Assembly (NCBI RefSeq): GCF_900103285.1
Contig: NZ_FNGS01000004.1
Span: 186,001-250,000, forward strand
Direction of reading: 5' to 3'
DNA: 64,000 bases
DNA from: Siphonobacter aquaeclarae
Lineage (GTDB): Bacteria > Bacteroidota > Bacteroidia > Cytophagales > Spirosomataceae
The notes below the pieces were generated by a model, which was not told the origin of the DNA, searched no databases, and worked only from the letters and a program-made list of their open reading frames with translations. Below are positions 14,759 to 23,989 of this stretch, piece after piece; position 1 is the first letter of the stretch, and each line of letters begins with the position of its first letter. The position numbers and the translations under genes are program-made.

Positions 14759-17686
14759 ATGAAATCTTTCTCTCTGAGTCTGATTGGCTTGTTGCTGGGC
14801 TTCTGTTGCTATGCCCAGCAGCTGACCCTCACGGGACTCGTCCGCGACGAAGCCGGTCAGCCCATTCCGGGCGCCAACGTGGTGATTCAAGGCACCACGA
14901 CCGGAACCACCTCCAACGGCGAAGGGCGTTTTACGCTGAAAGCAGCACCTTCCGCTATTCTCGAAATCTCGTCGATCGGGTTTATCAAACAGACCGTTCC
15001 GGTGAGCAACCGCACGACAATCGAAATTATCCTTCAAAAATCCAGCACCGAACTCGATGAAGTAGTGGTACTCGGTTATAGCTCCACCAAACAGCAGAAC
15101 ATGACCGGCGCGGCGCAGGTCATCACGCCGAAAAACCTGAAAGACGTCACGGCCAACAGCATCGGCCAGATGCTCCAGGGAAAAGCGGCAGGTGTGCAGG
15201 TAGGAACCAACTCCGGGGATCCCCGAAGTGCACCGCGTATCATCATTCGCGGAATCGGTACGCTGACGGCGAGCTCTGACCCGTTGTATGTGGTCGACGG
15301 CGTCATCGGCGGAATTCCGAACCCCAGTGATATCGAGTCGGTTACGGTTTTGAAAGACGCCTCTGCGACAGCGCTTTACGGCGCCCGGGCGTCCAACGGT
15401 GTGATCGTGGTCACGACCCGGAAGGGAGCCGCCGGCAAAACCCGGATCACGGCGCGCCTCAACAAGGGCGTCGGCATGCTGAGCCTGGGGAATTTTTCAC
15501 TCATGAACGGAGCCCAACTGTATGACCTCCAGAAAAGGGCCTTTGAGCGGGACCGTCCGGGACAAAACGTCAACGACTTCCTTCCTGCTCCGGCTAACAA
15601 TGCTAACACCAACTGGTTTGACAAGGCCTTCCATACCGCTTCCAATACACTGGCCGAACTGAACGCTTCCGGCGGAAACGGCGCTAACCGCTTCTTTATC
15701 AGCGGTAATTATTACAAGGAAGACGGTATTCTGAAAGAAACAGGACTGGATCGTTTCGGCGGACGGATTAACTTCATGCACGACGTCAACGACAAGCTGC
15801 ACCTGACCCTCAACGGCGCCGGGACCGTCACCCGCGGCTTCGACAATACCGGCGGATCGCTTTACGGCGCGTATACCTACCTCCCTTACGACGATCCATA
15901 CTACAACGGGCAGCCGTACAACCCCATCACCGGCGCCAAAAAATGGTACGGCCGGGACAACGCGAACTTCATCTACAACCAGCAGTATGACAAGTTCAGC
16001 GAAAACACCTACAGTGGAGATCTGCTTTTCAAGGCTGAATATGAAGTACTTCCGTGGCTGACGCTGTCGACTACCAACCGGGCCCAAACCAGTTTCTATA
16101 CCAGCGAAACCAGCCAGGATGCGCAGGGTAACAGCGCGAAGGACGTGCAGGGCCGGCTTTCTCAATTCTCCAGCCGCAACTATACGCTGTTGACATCCAA
16201 CCTGTTGCGCTTTCAGCATGATTTTTCGGGCGGACACAGTATTTCCGGTTTGGCGGGTTATGAGTACCAGACGTATTACTATCAATCCATTGGTGCAACC
16301 GGCAAGGGTATCTTCTCCGGGCTTGACATCCTGAATGCAACGTCACAGGCGGAAAGCGTAAGCGGGACAAAAGACGATAATGCATTCTCATCCCTGCTGT
16401 TTCAGGCAAATTATGGCTACGAAGGCAAGTACCTCATTACGACGTCTTTCCGTCGGGATGGCTCGTCGAAATTCGGACGAAACAAACGCTATGGCAACTT
16501 TTATGCGGTAGGTCTGACCTGGAACGCGTCGAAAGAACCCTTCCTAATCGACAGTAAAACGCTGACCAATTTGAAATTCCGGGCCAGCTACGGTACCACC
16601 GGAAACGCCGACGGCATCAGCAGCTACGCCGCGCAGGGACTGTACAACCTGACGCAGCAATATGCCGGGGTACCGTCGGCCTACCCGTCGCGGATCGAGA
16701 ACCCGAACCTGACCTGGGAAGTATCGAACAATGCGAACGTCGGCGTAGACTTCACGTTGTGGAAGCGACTGTCCGGAACGGTGGACGTGTATAATCGCCT
16801 CACCAACCACCTGCTCTTCAACCGCCCGCTGCAGGGCACGAGTGGCTATTCCTTCATCACCGAAAACATCGGCGCGGTGCGTAACCAGGGGATTGAAGTG
16901 ACGCTGTCGGCTGATATTGTAAACAAAGGGGATTTCAGGTGGACGATGGACATCAACGCCGGCACGAACCGCAACAAGGTCACCGAGCTGTACTCCGACC
17001 GGACGTTTGTCGCCAACGGTCTTCGCCCCTTTGCGCTGGATAAACCGCTCAACAGCTGGTATGCGCGGCGCTGGATGGGCGTAGACGCCACCAACGGAAA
17101 CCCGCTCTGGGAAAAAGTCAATGCGGACGGTACTACGGCTTCGACCTCCAACTACAACGAAGCTACGCTCCAGTTTATCGGCAGCAACGCCAATCCGAAG
17201 CTGTTCGGCGGCATCCGCGAAGTGCTTTCGTGGAAAAACCTGGAGCTGAACGCCTTCTTCACGTATCAGACCGGCGCGATGATCTACAACGGTGATCGCC
17301 AGCTGTTTGACAGCGACGGCGCGTATGACCGCTACAACCTCATGAACCTCCACAACGGCTGGACGCGCTGGGAAAAAGCGGGAGATATCGCTACACATCC
17401 GAAGTATGTTTTGGGTGGAAACAATAACTCGCAGCGGCCGTCGTCCCGCTTTATCGAAAACGGCAACTACCTCCGTCTGCGGACCGTCAGCCTGAGCTAC
17501 GACATGCCGTCTGCTCTGGTGAAGAAAGCCAAAATGGACGGTATTCGTCTGACAGCATCGGCGGATAACCTCTTCACGATCACCAATTTCTCGGGTATTG
17601 ACCCGGACATTCCGGGTAGCGGCGAAGTGGGTACCAAGTATCCCTTCAGCAAGAAATTCGTCTTTGGCATTCAACTCAGCTTTTAA
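14759..17686 (+). CDS. SusC/RagA-family TonB-linked outer membrane receptor
   Basis: This 975-aa TonB-dependent importer has a signal peptide at 1-20 (LIGLLLGFCCYAQ), a carboxypeptidase-regulatory-like domain at about 22-105 (LTGLVRDEAGQPIPGANVV), and a plug at about 110-230 with DPLYVVDGVIGGIPNPSD and VLKDASATALYGARASNGVI. The beta barrel follows, ending KKFVFGIQLSF with the terminal Phe usual for outer membrane proteins. The plug's LYVVDG and ALYGARA motifs are diagnostic of SusC. The partner SusD starts 12 bp after the stop. No sugar-degrading enzyme is linked apart from the convergent glgB, which is a cytoplasmic glycogen enzyme and not evidence of a polysaccharide locus. Confidence 0.95.
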   Translation: MKSFSLSLIGLLLGFCCYAQQLTLTGLVRDEAGQPIPGANVVIQGTTTGTTSNGEGRFTLKAAPSAILEISSIGFIKQTVPVSNRTTIEIILQKSSTELDEVVVLGYSSTKQQNMTGAAQVITPKNLKDVTANSIGQMLQGKAAGVQVGTNSGDPRSAPRIIIRGIGTLTASSDPLYVVDGVIGGIPNPSDIESVTVLKDASATALYGARASNGVIVVTTRKGAAGKTRITARLNKGVGMLSLGNFSLMNGAQLYDLQKRAFERDRPGQNVNDFLPAPANNANTNWFDKAFHTASNTLAELNASGGNGANRFFISGNYYKEDGILKETGLDRFGGRINFMHDVNDKLHLTLNGAGTVTRGFDNTGGSLYGAYTYLPYDDPYYNGQPYNPITGAKKWYGRDNANFIYNQQYDKFSENTYSGDLLFKAEYEVLPWLTLSTTNRAQTSFYTSETSQDAQGNSAKDVQGRLSQFSSRNYTLLTSNLLRFQHDFSGGHSISGLAGYEYQTYYYQSIGATGKGIFSGLDILNATSQAESVSGTKDDNAFSSLLFQANYGYEGKYLITTSFRRDGSSKFGRNKRYGNFYAVGLTWNASKEPFLIDSKTLTNLKFRASYGTTGNADGISSYAAQGLYNLTQQYAGVPSAYPSRIENPNLTWEVSNNANVGVDFTLWKRLSGTVDVYNRLTNHLLFNRPLQGTSGYSFITENIGAVRNQGIEVTLSADIVNKGDFRWTMDINAGTNRNKVTELYSDRTFVANGLRPFALDKPLNSWYARRWMGVDATNGNPLWEKVNADGTTASTSNYNEATLQFIGSNANPKLFGGIREVLSWKNLELNAFFTYQTGAMIYNGDRQLFDSDGAYDRYNLMNLHNGWTRWEKAGDIATHPKYVLGGNNNSQRPSSRFIENGNYLRLRTVSLSYDMPSALVKKAKMDGIRLTASADNLFTITNFSGIDPDIPGSGEVGTKYPFSKKFVFGIQLSF

Positions 17687-17698
17687 TCCGTACTTCGT

Positions 17699-19147
17699 AT
17701 GAAGCCTTTTCATAAATACCTTCCCCTCGTACTGCTTCTGGGCGCGGCGTCCTGCAGCATCGAGAAGACCCCGTACGACGGCCTGCCCGAATCCGAAATT
17801 CTGAAAACGGAACTCGGTCTCCGCGCGGCGACGGATGGCAACTATACCATCATCAAAGAATCCGACTATACCCGGAACCTGTACATCATGAACGAGTATC
17901 AGGGCGACAACATCACCCTGAGCGGGACGACCACCGACCCCCTCTTCCTGACGTATACCTACCGCCACACTGCCGATCAGGGCAATACCCTGCAGATCTA
18001 CAAGAAGGCTTATGCAGCGGTTATCGGCTGCAACAAGGTTATCAACGCGATCAAGCCGGGTACTTCGGCGGCGCTGGACCAGGCGCTGGGAGAAAACCTC
18101 TTCCTCCGGGCGATGATCCACTTTGACCTCGTACGCCTCTTCGGCCGGCCGTATACCCAGAGTCCGGAAGCGAATGCGGGGATTATCATCAAAACCGATC
18201 TCACGGCCGACGACAACGCCAAACGCGCTACGGTCAAGGAAGTATACGATTTCATCGTCGCGGAGCTGAAAAAGGCAGCGCCGCTGATGACCGTCCAGAA
18301 AAACAGCAGCTATGCCGGCGCGGAAGGCGCAGCCGCCCTGCTCGCCCGCGTATATCTGTATATGGGCCAGAACGATCTGGCCATCGAACAGGCCAACAAG
18401 GTCATCAACAGCGGGAGGTATACGCTGGCTACGCCGGCACAAGTGCCTGATTTCTTTGCGGTTAACAACGAAGACAACAAGGAAATCATCTTCGCCATCA
18501 AACATACCCTGAAAGATGACCGCGGCTGGAGCGCCATCGGCTCGATGTACTACACCTCTCCCGGCGGTGTGGGCTGGGGTGAAGTATATGCCTCGCAGGC
18601 ATACCAGGACCTGGTGAATAAATTCGACAACGACAAGCGTCGCTCGTTTCTCGTCAAAAAACTGACGTCCACCGGCGAACAGGAAAAGCGGAATGGTATT
18701 AATAAGGTGTATATCACGAAGTTTTCGAATCAGGGCGGTATTGCGACGCTGAGTTCGCCGGTAGTGCTGCGTCTTTCGGAAATGTACCTGACGCGGGCTG
18801 AAGCACTGGCGAAAAAAGGGCAGAACGAAGACGCCCTCGCCGATGTCAACCTCATCCGGAAGCGTGCCGGTCTGAGCGGCGCCGACCTTTACTCTGCTAC
18901 AGACCTGAAAGGTCTCGCCAGCGTACTTGAGGTAGTATTGCAGGAACGTCGCCTGGAACTGGCCTTTGAAGGCCACCGTGCCTTTGACCTTTTCCGGAAT
19001 AACCTGCCGCTCGTCCGGAACTACCCCGGCTACCACAACACCCAGAACGGGCAACAGACGGTACCGGCAAATGACAAGCAGGTCGTCCACCTCATTCCTG
19101 AATCTGAAATCGTACTGAATCCGAATTTGAAGCAGAATCCGTTGTGA
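17699..19147 (+). CDS. SusD/RagB-family nutrient-binding lipoprotein
   Basis: This 482-aa surface lipoprotein partners the SusC encoded upstream. The lipoprotein signal ends LLLGAASC with Cys19. The N-terminal RagB/SusD domain shows NLFLRAMIHFDLVRLFGRPY, the family's characteristic helix. The C-terminal domain has VVLRLSEMYLTRAEALAKKG and VVLQERRLELAFEGHRAFDLFR, a classical SusD ending (the ERxxElafEgxRwfDl pattern). It therefore belongs to the canonical SusD group, unlike the pair-1 lipoprotein. The stop is followed by the fold-back element at 19157-19436, which separates it from the convergent glgB. Confidence 0.95.
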   Translation: MKPFHKYLPLVLLLGAASCSIEKTPYDGLPESEILKTELGLRAATDGNYTIIKESDYTRNLYIMNEYQGDNITLSGTTTDPLFLTYTYRHTADQGNTLQIYKKAYAAVIGCNKVINAIKPGTSAALDQALGENLFLRAMIHFDLVRLFGRPYTQSPEANAGIIIKTDLTADDNAKRATVKEVYDFIVAELKKAAPLMTVQKNSSYAGAEGAAALLARVYLYMGQNDLAIEQANKVINSGRYTLATPAQVPDFFAVNNEDNKEIIFAIKHTLKDDRGWSAIGSMYYTSPGGVGWGEVYASQAYQDLVNKFDNDKRRSFLVKKLTSTGEQEKRNGINKVYITKFSNQGGIATLSSPVVLRLSEMYLTRAEALAKKGQNEDALADVNLIRKRAGLSGADLYSATDLKGLASVLEVVLQERRLELAFEGHRAFDLFRNNLPLVRNYPGYHNTQNGQQTVPANDKQVVHLIPESEIVLNPNLKQNPL

Positions 19148-19156
19148 GGGTTGGGG

Positions 19157-19436
19157 GTTTCAGTTTAGAGTTTAGAGTTTAGAGTTTAGGGTTTAGAGTT
19201 GGGGCTGGCAGGGATGCCGGCCCTTTTTTTGCGGGCAACCGTCTTTGCTTCGATTCTGAAAACAAAATTGCAAACACCTTATACGGCAGGTAATTGGGTT
19301 TGCGTCGAAAGCAAAAGACCTGGCAGCAGACCATCTTTGCTTCGACTCAAAAACAAAACTGTAAATACCCGAAAGCAAAAGGGGCCGGCATCCCTGCCAG
19401 CCCCCAACTCTAAACCCTAAACTCCAAACTGAAAAC
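19157..19436. mobile_element. MITE-like fold-back element with heptamer-word ends
   Basis: A 280-bp non-coding unit has long inverted ends. The left end carries GTTTAGA-type heptamers in register (19163-19197), then GGGGCTGGCAGGGATGCCGG. The right end (19381-19436) is the near-perfect reverse complement over about 55 bp. Between the arms lies a roughly 38-bp direct repeat (19241-19278 and 19332-19369, differing at only a few positions), each copy starting with CTTTGCTTCGA, plus an inverted partial copy. No ORF or target-site duplication is evident. It could be a non-autonomous element or a complex terminator between susD and glgB; calling it mobile is an inference. Confidence 0.5.
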
Positions 19437-19453
19437 ATCAAACCACCGCCGCC

Positions 19454-21436
19454 TCACCACACCTTCAACACCACCCCCGCCAACGGAGGCAGGCTGATAC
19501 CAATGGAGTAGGCTTTTCCGTGCCAGGCTTTGTCGTCGGTCATGTAGGTGCCGTTCTGGTACTGCCCGGTTCCCCAGAAACCAATGGTATCGGAGTTGAA
19601 GATTTCGGTGTACATGCCCTGCATCGGCACGCCGATCCGGTAGTTCGTCCGCGGAACGGGCGTGAGGTTCAGCGCGATGATCAGGGTATCCTTCGGGCTG
19701 TTGCCTTTCCGGCTGTAAATCAGGATGGAGTTTTCACTGTCCTGGGTATCGATCCACTCAAAACCTTCGGGCGAGAAGCTCTTGTCGAACAGCGCCGCCT
19801 CAGTGCGGTACAACTGGTTGAGTTGCTTCACAAACGCTTTCATGCCCTGGTGGGGAGGATACTGAAGCAGGTGCCAGTCGAGCGATACCTGGTAATTCCA
19901 TTCCGACGTCTGCCCGAATTCCCCGCCCATAAACAGGAGTTTCGTACCCGGATGGGTAAACATATAAGTATACAACAGGCGGAGGTTAGCGAAACGCTGC
20001 CATTCATCGCCCGGCATCTTCGAAACGAGGGCTTTCTTCCCGTAAACAACCTCATCGTGCGACAACGGCAGCATAAAGTTTTCGCTGAACGCATATACCG
20101 TACTGAATGTCAGCTGGTCCTGGTGATACTTCCGGAACGCGGGATCTTTCTCGAAGTACTTCAGCGTATCGTTCATCCAGCCCATCATCCACTTCATACC
20201 GAAGCCAAGACCGCCGGTGTAAACCGGACGGGATACCCCCGGAAACGCCGTTGATTCCTCGGCAATGGTTTGGGTATCCGGATATTCCCGGTAAATAATC
20301 TCATTGAGTTCGCGGAAGAGGGAGATGGCTTCGAGGTTTTCCCGGCCACCGTAGGCATTGGGTACCCATTGGCCTTCTTCCCGGGAATAATCGAGGTAGA
20401 GCATGGATGCCACCGCGTCAACGCGGAGACCATCTGCATGGTACCGGTCAAGCCAGAAAACAGCGTTGGACAACAGGAAGCTGCGTACCTCGTTCCGGCC
20501 ATAATTGAAAATATAGGATTTCCAGTCCGGGTGATAGCCCTGCCGGGGATCCGCGTGTTCAAACAGGTGCGTACCGTCGAAATGATACAAGCCGGTAGCG
20601 TCGCCGGGAAAGTGGCTCGGTACCCAGTCGAGCAGGACACCGATACCGTTTTGGTGCAGCTTTTCAAACAGCTGCATCAGGTCCTGCGGAGAGCCATACT
20701 TGGTATTGGCCGCGTAGTAGCCGGTAATCTGATAGCCCCACGACGGCTCATACGGGTGCTGCATGATCGGCATAAACTCGACGTGCGTAAACCCGCATTG
20801 TTTGACGTGCTCCACCAGCCGGTCGGCAAACTCCGATACCGGCAGTCGACGCTCCGGATTACCCGGATCACGTACCCAGGACCCCAGGTGTACTTCGTAG
20901 ACCGAAACCGGGGCGTTGAGCTTGTTGTGCGCGTGGCGGTTTTCCATCCACTCCTGGTCCTTCCACTCATACCAGGTATCCCAGACGACACTGGCGGTCG
21001 ACGGCGGCTCTTCCCACTTCAACGCATACGGATCGCCTTTTTCGAGCTCCTCGCCTGATTGGGAAACGATAAAATACTTGTACACTTCGCCGTTTCCGAC
21101 ATTCGGAATCCAGCCTTCCCAGATACCGGAGCTATCCAGCCGCACAAACAGCGGGTTGGCGCCGCGGCTCCAGTAGTTGAAATTTCCGACTACCGCCACG
21201 TATTTGGCATTCGGCGCCCAGACGGCGAAGTACGTTCCCGTAATCCCCTGATGGGTCACGACATGAGAGCCGAATTTTTCATAAAGCCGGAAATGCTTGC
21301 CCGACGCAAACAGGTGGATATCGAACTCGGTAAACAGGCTGAATGGTTCGACCGCTTTTGGTTGATAGTTGACTGCTGCAGAAGCGCCCTCCGGGGCATC
21401 GTCCTGGGTTTGGGAAACAGGCTTACGGTCTGCCAT
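19454..21436 (-). CDS. glgB: 1,4-alpha-glucan branching enzyme
   Basis: GlgB makes alpha-1,6 branches in glycogen in the cytosol. From the ATG at 21436 the protein has 660 aa; an open extension to 21595 is not conserved and is ignored. A CBM48 domain lies around residues 50-150 (GTYFAVWAPNAKYVAVVGNF). The GH13 barrel follows with VLLDWVPSHFPGD, GLRVDAVASML (nucleophile Asp340), IAEESTAF (acid Glu393) and LPLSHDEVVYGK (Asp461). HVEFMPIMQHPYEPSWGYQ is the branching-enzyme signature. The C-terminal beta domain ends the protein. Glycogen synthase and ADP-glucose pyrophosphorylase are not adjacent. The gene is convergent with susD pair 2. Confidence 0.96.
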   Translation of the reverse strand: MADRKPVSQTQDDAPEGASAAVNYQPKAVEPFSLFTEFDIHLFASGKHFRLYEKFGSHVVTHQGITGTYFAVWAPNAKYVAVVGNFNYWSRGANPLFVRLDSSGIWEGWIPNVGNGEVYKYFIVSQSGEELEKGDPYALKWEEPPSTASVVWDTWYEWKDQEWMENRHAHNKLNAPVSVYEVHLGSWVRDPGNPERRLPVSEFADRLVEHVKQCGFTHVEFMPIMQHPYEPSWGYQITGYYAANTKYGSPQDLMQLFEKLHQNGIGVLLDWVPSHFPGDATGLYHFDGTHLFEHADPRQGYHPDWKSYIFNYGRNEVRSFLLSNAVFWLDRYHADGLRVDAVASMLYLDYSREEGQWVPNAYGGRENLEAISLFRELNEIIYREYPDTQTIAEESTAFPGVSRPVYTGGLGFGMKWMMGWMNDTLKYFEKDPAFRKYHQDQLTFSTVYAFSENFMLPLSHDEVVYGKKALVSKMPGDEWQRFANLRLLYTYMFTHPGTKLLFMGGEFGQTSEWNYQVSLDWHLLQYPPHQGMKAFVKQLNQLYRTEAALFDKSFSPEGFEWIDTQDSENSILIYSRKGNSPKDTLIIALNLTPVPRTNYRIGVPMQGMYTEIFNSDTIGFWGTGQYQNGTYMTDDKAWHGKAYSIGISLPPLAGVVLKVW

Positions 21437-21837
21437 TTTCGAAAAAGAAGCAAATGTTTGAGAACTGCAATTAAGGAATTGTTTTGGTTCGCGTACCGCC
21501 CGCTTTCTATTTTCCGTCGAAACCTTCCGGAAATCTCTGCACCGCCTCTGCCTGTGGTCACGCAATCCGAAAAATATAGTATAATTCCTTCGCAAAATAG
21601 CTTTTTTCCCATAATGTGGAAAAAGTGAGGCGCCGCCACCTGATATTCTCTGCTTCCCAACCCTTTGCTCCTTCCCAAAAAAGAAGGAGGTCAGCGACCT
21701 CCTCTTTTCGGCTAATCCAACTTACTAGATAATGACAGGTATTTTCCGGGGTCGGAGCCGGCCGTTAGCCGGATCGTCCTCTTCGACGGAAAAACCATAC
21801 CAGACGGTTGGATATCAGACTATTCGGGATAATACTC
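21437..21837. other. Intergenic region upstream of glgB
   Basis: No gene is supported here. It contains the glgB promoter region and a hairpin terminator at 21683-21708. The frames running through it on both strands look like extensions or antisense of glgB. Confidence 0.5.
21683..21708. terminator. Hairpin terminator between the GEVED protein gene and glgB
   Basis: The stem AGGAGGTC/GACCTCCT (21685-21692 with 21696-21703) has A-rich sequence on one side and CTTTT on the other. It is best placed to stop minus-strand transcripts from the gene ending at 21838, although it lies 130 bp beyond that stop. Confidence 0.6.
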
Positions 21838-23691
21838 TCACTGCCGGACAACCCGGAATGACCGGCGAATACCGCCGATCGTTTCTATTCCGATGACATA
21901 CATGCCCGCCGGCTGGTTTCCGAGTCGGACGGTTTCGGTTTCTTTTTGCGCGACAGACGACCACACCACGCGCCCGTGTACATCGGCGACCACGATCTTT
22001 TCTCCACCATGCAGCCGGCTGATGCGCACGGCGTCTGTCGTCGGATTCGGCGCCGTCAGGTACTGCGCGCCATTCGCCGTTTCTACGGAGATGACCGGGC
22101 TGTTTTCGGATTTCCCATCCAGATCCACCTGCCGGAGGCGGTAATAGGCGACCGGCTGAAGAACCTGCCCGTCGCGGTACTGGTACGTCAGTTTTCCGGT
22201 TGAAAAGCCACCATCAGCGCGGGAGGTTACGAATCCCAGGGTTTCCCAGGCGCGGCCGTCATAGCTTCGCATGACGTCAAATCCCCTGTTGTTTTGCTCA
22301 CTGGCAGTGGTCCAGGATAGCTGAACGGTATTTTCTCCATCTGCGACACCCGAGAACGACAGCAGCCGTACCGGCAGGGAGGAGGGCGTAACGGTAAGTT
22401 TCAGGTCTTCCACTTCCCCGCCCTGCACAAGGCCTGTGCCGGTTTCCATGAACTTGAAAGCCTGTCCGATGCGCACCCGGACTGTTTTTGTTCCCGGTGA
22501 TACCGATGCCGGAAGCGTCCCGTCGAAATTACCCGGAGCAGTCGTCCAGAGAAGCGTTGCAGCCGAGCTGCCGGGACCTACCAGAACGGAAGCCCTTTCC
22601 GAATCCGAAAAAGAGCCGTCGTTGTCCCAGTCTACCCAGGCCATAACCCACGCATTGGACTGTCCGCCGGTCAGATTATTCACGTATGGTACTGACACAG
22701 TGTAAGTTGTATTTCCGGCGATATAGTCGGGAAAGACAATATCCTCGTCGTCATAACCTGCCGTATTGGTATCGTCTGCGTCGGTTGACGCCGACCCGGC
22801 AACGGCTACTTCGTAGTCCGGCCGTGTGGCGCCGAGATAGGTCGAAGGCCCGCAAAGAACAGGCCCATGACCCGCATCGCCATAGCTGGCCGGCGCGTCG
22901 CCGTGGTCATATACGGTGCCCATCAAAACGGTTTCTGCCTGGACATAGTAGTCGTAATCTCCTGCACCGGCGTCGGCGTTGTAGTTCACCCAGGCATCGG
23001 CGTTTCCGTCGATCTGCAGGCCGATCCGTATCCGGACATCCGTAATCGACTGGCCGTTTCCGAGGTAGCCCAGGTTCAGTACCGGAACCATAGCCGGCAT
23101 GGCAAGCGACGCCGACGCGGTGTATACTGTCCCCGTGCCGCCGTCGGTAAACGAAGCGCTCATGGCCGGGTCGAAATCCGCCAGGTGGTATCCGGAAGCT
23201 CCGGCTGTCGCCTGTACGGGCATCAGGTTGATGTCGTAAGTCGTGTACGATACGCCGTTGACAATTACATCCAGAATACCGAAACGCGCCTGCTGGCCTG
23301 ATCCAAGGGTACCCTCCCAGCGCTGCGTCGCCTGATTCCAGGTAAAGTACTGAAACGGCGTGGAAGCAATGTTCTGCGTCCAGAAACCCAGGCCTTTCAA
23401 GGCAATGAGCACGTTGCCGACATCGCTGCCGGTGTTGTTCAGGATATTGACACCGCCGACTTCAAACTCATTCGTTCCGGAAGCCGAGGCAGATGCATTC
23501 TGCCCGAAATAGATGTTCAGCGGAGCCGCCGACGGAACAAGTTGAAAGGAGAAAGAAGAAGTCTTCGCAGCGCTGATCGGTACACTGCTCGCGCTGCTTT
23601 CGAAATTACAGGTAGTAAGGGTGGGAAATTGTGCCAGAAGAGGCTGGCAGATACCCAGCCAGCCGGCAACGAAGAAGTAAAGTTTTCTCAC
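21838..23691 (-). CDS. T9SS-secreted GEVED-domain protein
   Basis: This 617-aa secreted protein starts at GTG (23691), with a signal peptide to about residue 20 (FFVAGWLGICQPLLAQ). The middle region around 265-430 contains DHGDAPASYGDAGHGP, DDEDIVFPDY, AWVDWDNDGSFSDSER and GQAFKFMETG...GEVEDLKLTV, the GEVED domain found in many Bacteroidota surface proteins. After it comes an Ig-like region (LSWTTASEQNNRGFDVMRS), which in these proteins precedes the C-terminal T9SS type A sorting domain. That domain is visible from about 540 to 617 (APNPTTDAVRISRL ... GMYVIGIET). The protein is expected to cross the outer membrane through T9SS and be anchored or released. Its role is unknown; adhesion is only a guess. 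It stands alone between two terminators. Confidence 0.85.
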   Translation of the reverse strand: MRKLYFFVAGWLGICQPLLAQFPTLTTCNFESSASSVPISAAKTSSFSFQLVPSAAPLNIYFGQNASASASGTNEFEVGGVNILNNTGSDVGNVLIALKGLGFWTQNIASTPFQYFTWNQATQRWEGTLGSGQQARFGILDVIVNGVSYTTYDINLMPVQATAGASGYHLADFDPAMSASFTDGGTGTVYTASASLAMPAMVPVLNLGYLGNGQSITDVRIRIGLQIDGNADAWVNYNADAGAGDYDYYVQAETVLMGTVYDHGDAPASYGDAGHGPVLCGPSTYLGATRPDYEVAVAGSASTDADDTNTAGYDDEDIVFPDYIAGNTTYTVSVPYVNNLTGGQSNAWVMAWVDWDNDGSFSDSERASVLVGPGSSAATLLWTTAPGNFDGTLPASVSPGTKTVRVRIGQAFKFMETGTGLVQGGEVEDLKLTVTPSSLPVRLLSFSGVADGENTVQLSWTTASEQNNRGFDVMRSYDGRAWETLGFVTSRADGGFSTGKLTYQYRDGQVLQPVAYYRLRQVDLDGKSENSPVISVETANGAQYLTAPNPTTDAVRISRLHGGEKIVVADVHGRVVWSSVAQKETETVRLGNQPAGMYVIGIETIGGIRRSFRVVRQ

Positions 23692-23905
23692 GGAGATGAA
23701 AGGAAGTAATGATCGGATAATTCACAGGCTACGGCGGAATTATCACAAATTACTTACGACAGGAGAGAAAATTCACTACATACAACCACTCATTTTATAA
23801 TAAATAACATAGAAAAGCCATTTTCATTTATAGATATGAACTACTATCATATTACCAGATAACTTTTCTTCTCCTTTTTATATAGGAGGAATCGATTTGG
23901 CTGCG
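23692..23905. promoter_or_regulatory. AT-rich promoter region of the GEVED protein gene
   Basis: About 23735-23880 is AT-rich and non-coding, and lies directly upstream of the GTG start at 23691. No exact promoter motif is assigned. Confidence 0.4.
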
Positions 23906-23963
23906 TTTCCTGAAAACACGAAGAAGCCGGACTTTTGCCCGGCTTCTTCGTGTTTTCAGGAAA
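23906..23963. terminator. Perfect 25-bp inverted repeat, terminator of mutS2
   Basis: Arms 23906-23930 and 23939-23963 are perfect reverse complements with an 8-nt loop. The GC-rich inner stem GAAGCCGG and the A/T-rich outer stem can act as a terminator in either direction. It lies 27 bp beyond the mutS2 stop. Confidence 0.8.
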
Positions 23964-23989
23964 TACCGAAGTTTTCTGACGAGGAGATA

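Noticed and set aside
16544-19090. Long open frame of 848 codons on the minus strand
   Set aside because: It is antisense to both susC and susD of pair 2, has no domain or signal features, and arises from the GC-rich codon bias of the real genes.
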